DNA from: Candidatus Curtissbacteria bacterium RIFCSPHIGHO2_01_FULL_41_11
Lineage (GTDB): Bacteria; Patescibacteriota; Microgenomatia; Curtissbacterales; GWA2-41-24
DNA: 5,948 bases
Direction: 5' to 3'
NCBI GenBank assembly: GCA_001776335.1
Contig: MFAZ01000038.1
Coordinates: 1 to 5,948 of the forward strand
The translations under genes were made by a program, and so were the position numbers. Shown in pieces: positions 3,923-5,948 of the stretch. Below the pieces are notes generated by a model. That model had not been told where the DNA came from. It worked only from the letters and a program-made list of their open reading frames with translations, and made no database searches. Each line of letters opens with the position of its first letter. Position 1 is the first letter of the stretch.

Positions 3923-5134
3923 ATGTCAGAACGGGACGAAGCATTCTATAAGGATCCTGCCAATCTTAGACAAATCCTCCAAGATTTTGAAATAAATCCC
4001 AAATTCGAAGGCCGAACTCTGGTGGATTTAGATTTAAGTCACGTAATAGACTTCAGCAACTTTCTTAATAGAGGCTACGAAACCGCCAATCAGCTTAGGA
4101 CCCTAGGTGAAGCCAAACGTATTTGGAAAGAAACTTTGGCCGAAGATGAAAATGTGATATATCTTGGTCTTTCCGGCGATATGGTCACAGCCGGCATAGC
4201 CCCTGTTGTTTGTTACATGATGGAACATGGCTATATAGACGGAATCGTTTCCCAGGGTGCAAATCTCTTTCATGATACGGCAAGGACTTTTGGTTATCTA
4301 AGAAGACAAACATCTCCCCAAAAATACCCCGACACAGAATTATTCCAGGAAGGGGCAGTGCGAATGTACGATACTCTTGAGAAAACTGAACCCCAGATCT
4401 TTACTCCTCTTATGATGACCCACATAGCCAGAGAACTTACGGAAGGTGGCCCAAAGGTACTTACAACCAGAGAGTTATACAATCATATTGGACGGTTTTT
4501 AATCGAAAAAAAACTTGAAAAATATCCGGGCATTTTAACTACGGCTTACAGAAAAAATGTTCCAATTTGGGTTGCCGGTCCCGAAAGCTCCGTACTTATG
4601 ATGGATTTGGCGGCGGCTGCAAATAAAGGCGGTTTTCCAATAGAAGTCGGAGTAACTAAAGACTTGATAGAGCAGGCCAGAATACAGGAAGAACTGGAAG
4701 GCTTGGGATATAGGACAAACCTTGTAGAAATTGGCGGAGGAGTAGTCAGAAATACATTACAACAAATAGCCACCATGTCATACTTATTAAGAGGCGGATT
4801 ATGGAACATGGAAGAACCGGAATGGTTCAAAAAACACAGAAACGCAATTTTAATTACCACCGATACAGGCTTGCCATACGGAGGTGCTTCATCGGTACCT
4901 ATGGTTGAGCACAATCCTCATCATCAATATCCAAATCAAGGCGAAAATCTTTCCTGGGGTAAATTTGATTCCGAAGGCAGAAGGACTACAGTCTACATGG
5001 ACGCAACAGTTGCCCTGCCGCTTTTGGTGCTAGGCTTAAGAGACGACGAAGAGGTAAGGGCAATTATGGCAAACCGTAAACCACTTAAATTCACAAATCT
5101 GGGCGGCGAAAACCTCCAACTTCAAACAAAATAA
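3923..5134 (+). CDS. Deoxyhypusine-synthase-like enzyme
   Basis: From ATG 3923 this gives 403 residues, somewhat longer than human DHS (369). The deoxyhypusine synthase family (PF01916) uses NAD and spermidine to form an enzyme-lysine imine and transfers an aminobutyl group to a protein lysine or to an amine. Here the catalytic segment is well kept. ENLSWGKF holds Glu341, Trp345 and Lys347, the last matching human Lys329, and it is followed by VYMDATVALPLL with Asp360. The early nucleotide-binding part reads IYLGLSGDMVTAGI ... GIVSQGANLFHD (residues about 79-118). By eye, the His-His pair after Val-Val-Lys in eukaryotic DHS is Asn277-Thr278 here. Bacteria lack eIF5A, so the acceptor is probably a polyamine (homospermidine-synthase-like) or an unknown protein. 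The frame runs upstream to 3779 inside the lipoprotein gene, but the promoter argues for 3923. A probable SpeD start nearby supports a polyamine role. Confidence 0.85.
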   Translation: MSERDEAFYKDPANLRQILQDFEINPKFEGRTLVDLDLSHVIDFSNFLNRGYETANQLRTLGEAKRIWKETLAEDENVIYLGLSGDMVTAGIAPVVCYMMEHGYIDGIVSQGANLFHDTARTFGYLRRQTSPQKYPDTELFQEGAVRMYDTLEKTEPQIFTPLMMTHIARELTEGGPKVLTTRELYNHIGRFLIEKKLEKYPGILTTAYRKNVPIWVAGPESSVLMMDLAAAANKGGFPIEVGVTKDLIEQARIQEELEGLGYRTNLVEIGGGVVRNTLQQIATMSYLLRGGLWNMEEPEWFKKHRNAILITTDTGLPYGGASSVPMVEHNPHHQYPNQGENLSWGKFDSEGRRTTVYMDATVALPLLVLGLRDDEEVRAIMANRKPLKFTNLGGENLQLQTK

Positions 5135-5142
5135 ATTCCCCA

Positions 5143-5727
5143 CTAGGATTTAAGTCGCTCGTAATCCCAAAAGTACTCATCATCCTGAGGCAATATTTCA
5201 GCCATTTTGACTATATTTCTACCAAGCAATCTAATATCTTTCTCCATCCAATTTCGCTCACTTTTTTTCGAAAATCTCATATTGTAAAAAATAAAAGAAT
5301 GAGGAGGAAATAATACACCCATGTGAGAAAAAGGTCCTGCCAAATCAAGTACTGTCTGCCAACCACCACCCTCATTCTCGGTTGCAATAAATCCTGCCAC
5401 CTTGCCCTCCAAGTCAAAATTATGCTCCTCAAGCACCGTAAGCTCGTCCAAAAAGTTTTTTAAAAGACTGCTCATATTCATCCAATGAACAGGTGTGGCA
5501 ACAACAAAACCGTTTGCCCCCAAAAGCAAATCAACGACAGACTTTAAATCTTCCGAAACCCTATGCGTATCTCCTTTAAAAAAACTCTTCTCATAATCCA
5601 CCAGATGGACCAACTGAGTTTTTGCCCCTTCTATTTGTGCTTGATCCAAACATTGCATCAGTAACTTTGAAGTTAATCCGCTTTTTTTAGGAGAGCCGTT
5701 AATTCCCAAGATCGAAATTTTTGACAT
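5143..5727 (-). CDS. Flavodoxin-fold NAD(P)H-dependent FMN reductase
   Basis: This 194-residue protein fits the NADPH-dependent FMN reductase family (PF03358) in length and motifs. An N-terminal strand and FMN-phosphate loop (ILGINGSPKKSGLTSKLL, residues 6-23) are followed by the second flavin loop and helix (VATPVHWMNMSSLLKNFLDEL, residues 76-96) and a GFIATENEGGG turn (112-122). The protein is soluble and cytoplasmic. The Cys cluster seen in related iron-sulfur flavoproteins, expected between about residues 44 and 60, is absent, so it should carry flavin only. Substrate is unknown; quinone, metal or aromatic reduction are all possible. ATG 5725-5727 is preceded on its strand by GATAAT ending 6 bases upstream, consistent with a leaderless transcript, and there is no Shine-Dalgarno site. 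It converges on the deoxyhypusine-synthase-like gene with an 8-bp gap and no visible terminator. Confidence 0.82.
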   Translation of the reverse strand: MSKISILGINGSPKKSGLTSKLLMQCLDQAQIEGAKTQLVHLVDYEKSFFKGDTHRVSEDLKSVVDLLLGANGFVVATPVHWMNMSSLLKNFLDELTVLEEHNFDLEGKVAGFIATENEGGGWQTVLDLAGPFSHMGVLFPPHSFIFYNMRFSKKSERNWMEKDIRLLGRNIVKMAEILPQDDEYFWDYERLKS

Positions 5728-5770
5728 GCCAAAATTATCTCACAACTTCCAACCTTTTGGCTTGCCAAAA
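5728..5770 (-). promoter_or_regulatory. Promoter of the FMN reductase gene with operator-like GCCAAAA sites
   Basis: TTTTGGC (5755-5761) and GCCAAAA (5764-5770) are perfect inverted repeats 2 bp apart, and a third GCCAAAA half-site (5728-5734) touches the reductase ATG. On the - strand, a -10-like GATAAT (5735-5740) lies between them. The palindrome covers about -28 to -43, where a -35 would be, and no good -35 is visible. This arrangement fits a regulator binding over the promoter. Confidence 0.45.
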
Positions 5771-5842
5771 TACTCGATCTTTTTCCTGCAGCTTTTTTTG
5801 AAAAAATTAGCATTAAAATAGCTTCAAATTGAACCTAATATA

Positions 5843-5871
5843 TTGACAATTTTATAAAAAAACTCTTTGAT
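5843..5871 (+). promoter_or_regulatory. Candidate promoter for the right-edge gene
   Basis: TTGACA (5843-5848), a 17-bp spacer, and TTTGAT (5866-5871, 4 of 6 matches) point to a start near 5878, about 30 bases before the ATG at 5908. The surrounding divergent intergenic region (5728-5907) is very AT-rich. The -35 is perfect, but the -10 is weak. Confidence 0.4.
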
Positions 5872-5907
5872 AAACTTACCACTAATTTTTTTGGATGTGG
5901 TGACTTG

Positions 5908-5948
5908 ATGAGCGCCCAATTAACCGAACCTTTCGGTCTTCACTTAAC
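5908..5948 (+). CDS. Start of a gene resembling S-adenosylmethionine decarboxylase (SpeD), cut by the window edge
   Basis: ATG 5908 opens a frame that reads MSAQLTEPFGLHL and runs off the window. The FGLHL pattern close to the N-terminus is what I recall from prokaryotic SpeD proenzymes, where a conserved Gly-x-His-Leu precedes the first catalytic-domain strand. SpeD self-cleaves to form a pyruvoyl enzyme that makes decarboxylated S-adenosylmethionine for spermidine synthesis. Only 13 residues are visible, so this rests on a short motif plus the neighbouring deoxyhypusine-synthase-like gene. GGTGA sits 5 bases upstream as a plausible ribosome site, and a candidate promoter is present at 5843-5871. 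Codons 6-10 contain a perfect hairpin (ACCGAA 5923-5928, TTCGGT 5932-5937) close enough to the start to affect translation. Confidence 0.4.
   Translation, partial: MSAQLTEPFGLHL

Noticed and set aside
4546..4914. A 122-codon - strand reading frame inside the deoxyhypusine-synthase-like gene
   Set aside because: It is the antisense shadow of a well-supported enzyme gene, Ser/Pro/Cys-rich without family features.

Overview
The window looks like a piece of a small, compact genome from the Candidate Phyla Radiation (Patescibacteria). A Microgenomates-type lineage is my best guess. The pointers are a DUF5654-type small membrane protein, a deoxyhypusine-synthase-like enzyme in a bacterium, single-pass proteins with Ser/Thr/Pro stalks and a C-terminal beta domain, GC-rich REP-like palindromes, and genes with weak or no Shine-Dalgarno sites. 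TGA is a stop here: the beta-domain gene ends in TGA where a duplicated copy of its 3' end ends in TAG. This placement is inference from gene content, not from a marker gene.

Layout. A 3' fragment of an unrecognised + strand gene (1-372) runs into the end of a - strand DUF5654 gene (314-559). Next come a small duplicated gene end (566-595), a REP-like palindrome (599-660), and a - strand anchored beta-domain protein (672-1376). That gene diverges from a + strand bacterial-PH-domain membrane protein (1390-1893); the two start codons are the mirror-image ends of one 19-bp palindrome. The PH gene converges, with a 4-bp overlap, on a - strand M23 peptidase (1890-2636). The peptidase has a strong promoter and a long, foldable 5' leader (2637-2752).

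The gene-free stretch 2637-3015 holds that leader, its promoter, two hairpins and TAGCCTC repeats. A + strand lipoprotein follows (3016-3864; two PEGA domains and an SH3 domain). Its signal-peptide coding region contains a REP-like palindrome and a heptanucleotide tandem repeat. A consensus promoter then drives a deoxyhypusine-synthase-like gene (3923-5134) that appears to be leaderless. It converges, 8 bp apart, on a - strand flavodoxin-fold NAD(P)H-dependent oxidoreductase (5143-5727). The last 41 bases hold the start of a + strand gene that resembles the N-terminus of S-adenosylmethionine decarboxylase (SpeD).

How the parts fit. The left and centre encode envelope functions: an anchored beta-domain protein, a PH-domain membrane protein, an M23 peptidoglycan hydrolase, and a PEGA/SH3 lipoprotein that may bind the cell wall. 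The right end points to polyamine metabolism (deoxyhypusine-synthase-like enzyme plus probable SpeD), with a flavin reductase between them. No phage genes, transposase, CRISPR array, tRNA or rRNA were seen. The most unusual features are small: the duplicated gene end around a REP element, the mirrored divergent starts, the structured peptidase leader, and the repeat-bearing lipoprotein signal peptide.
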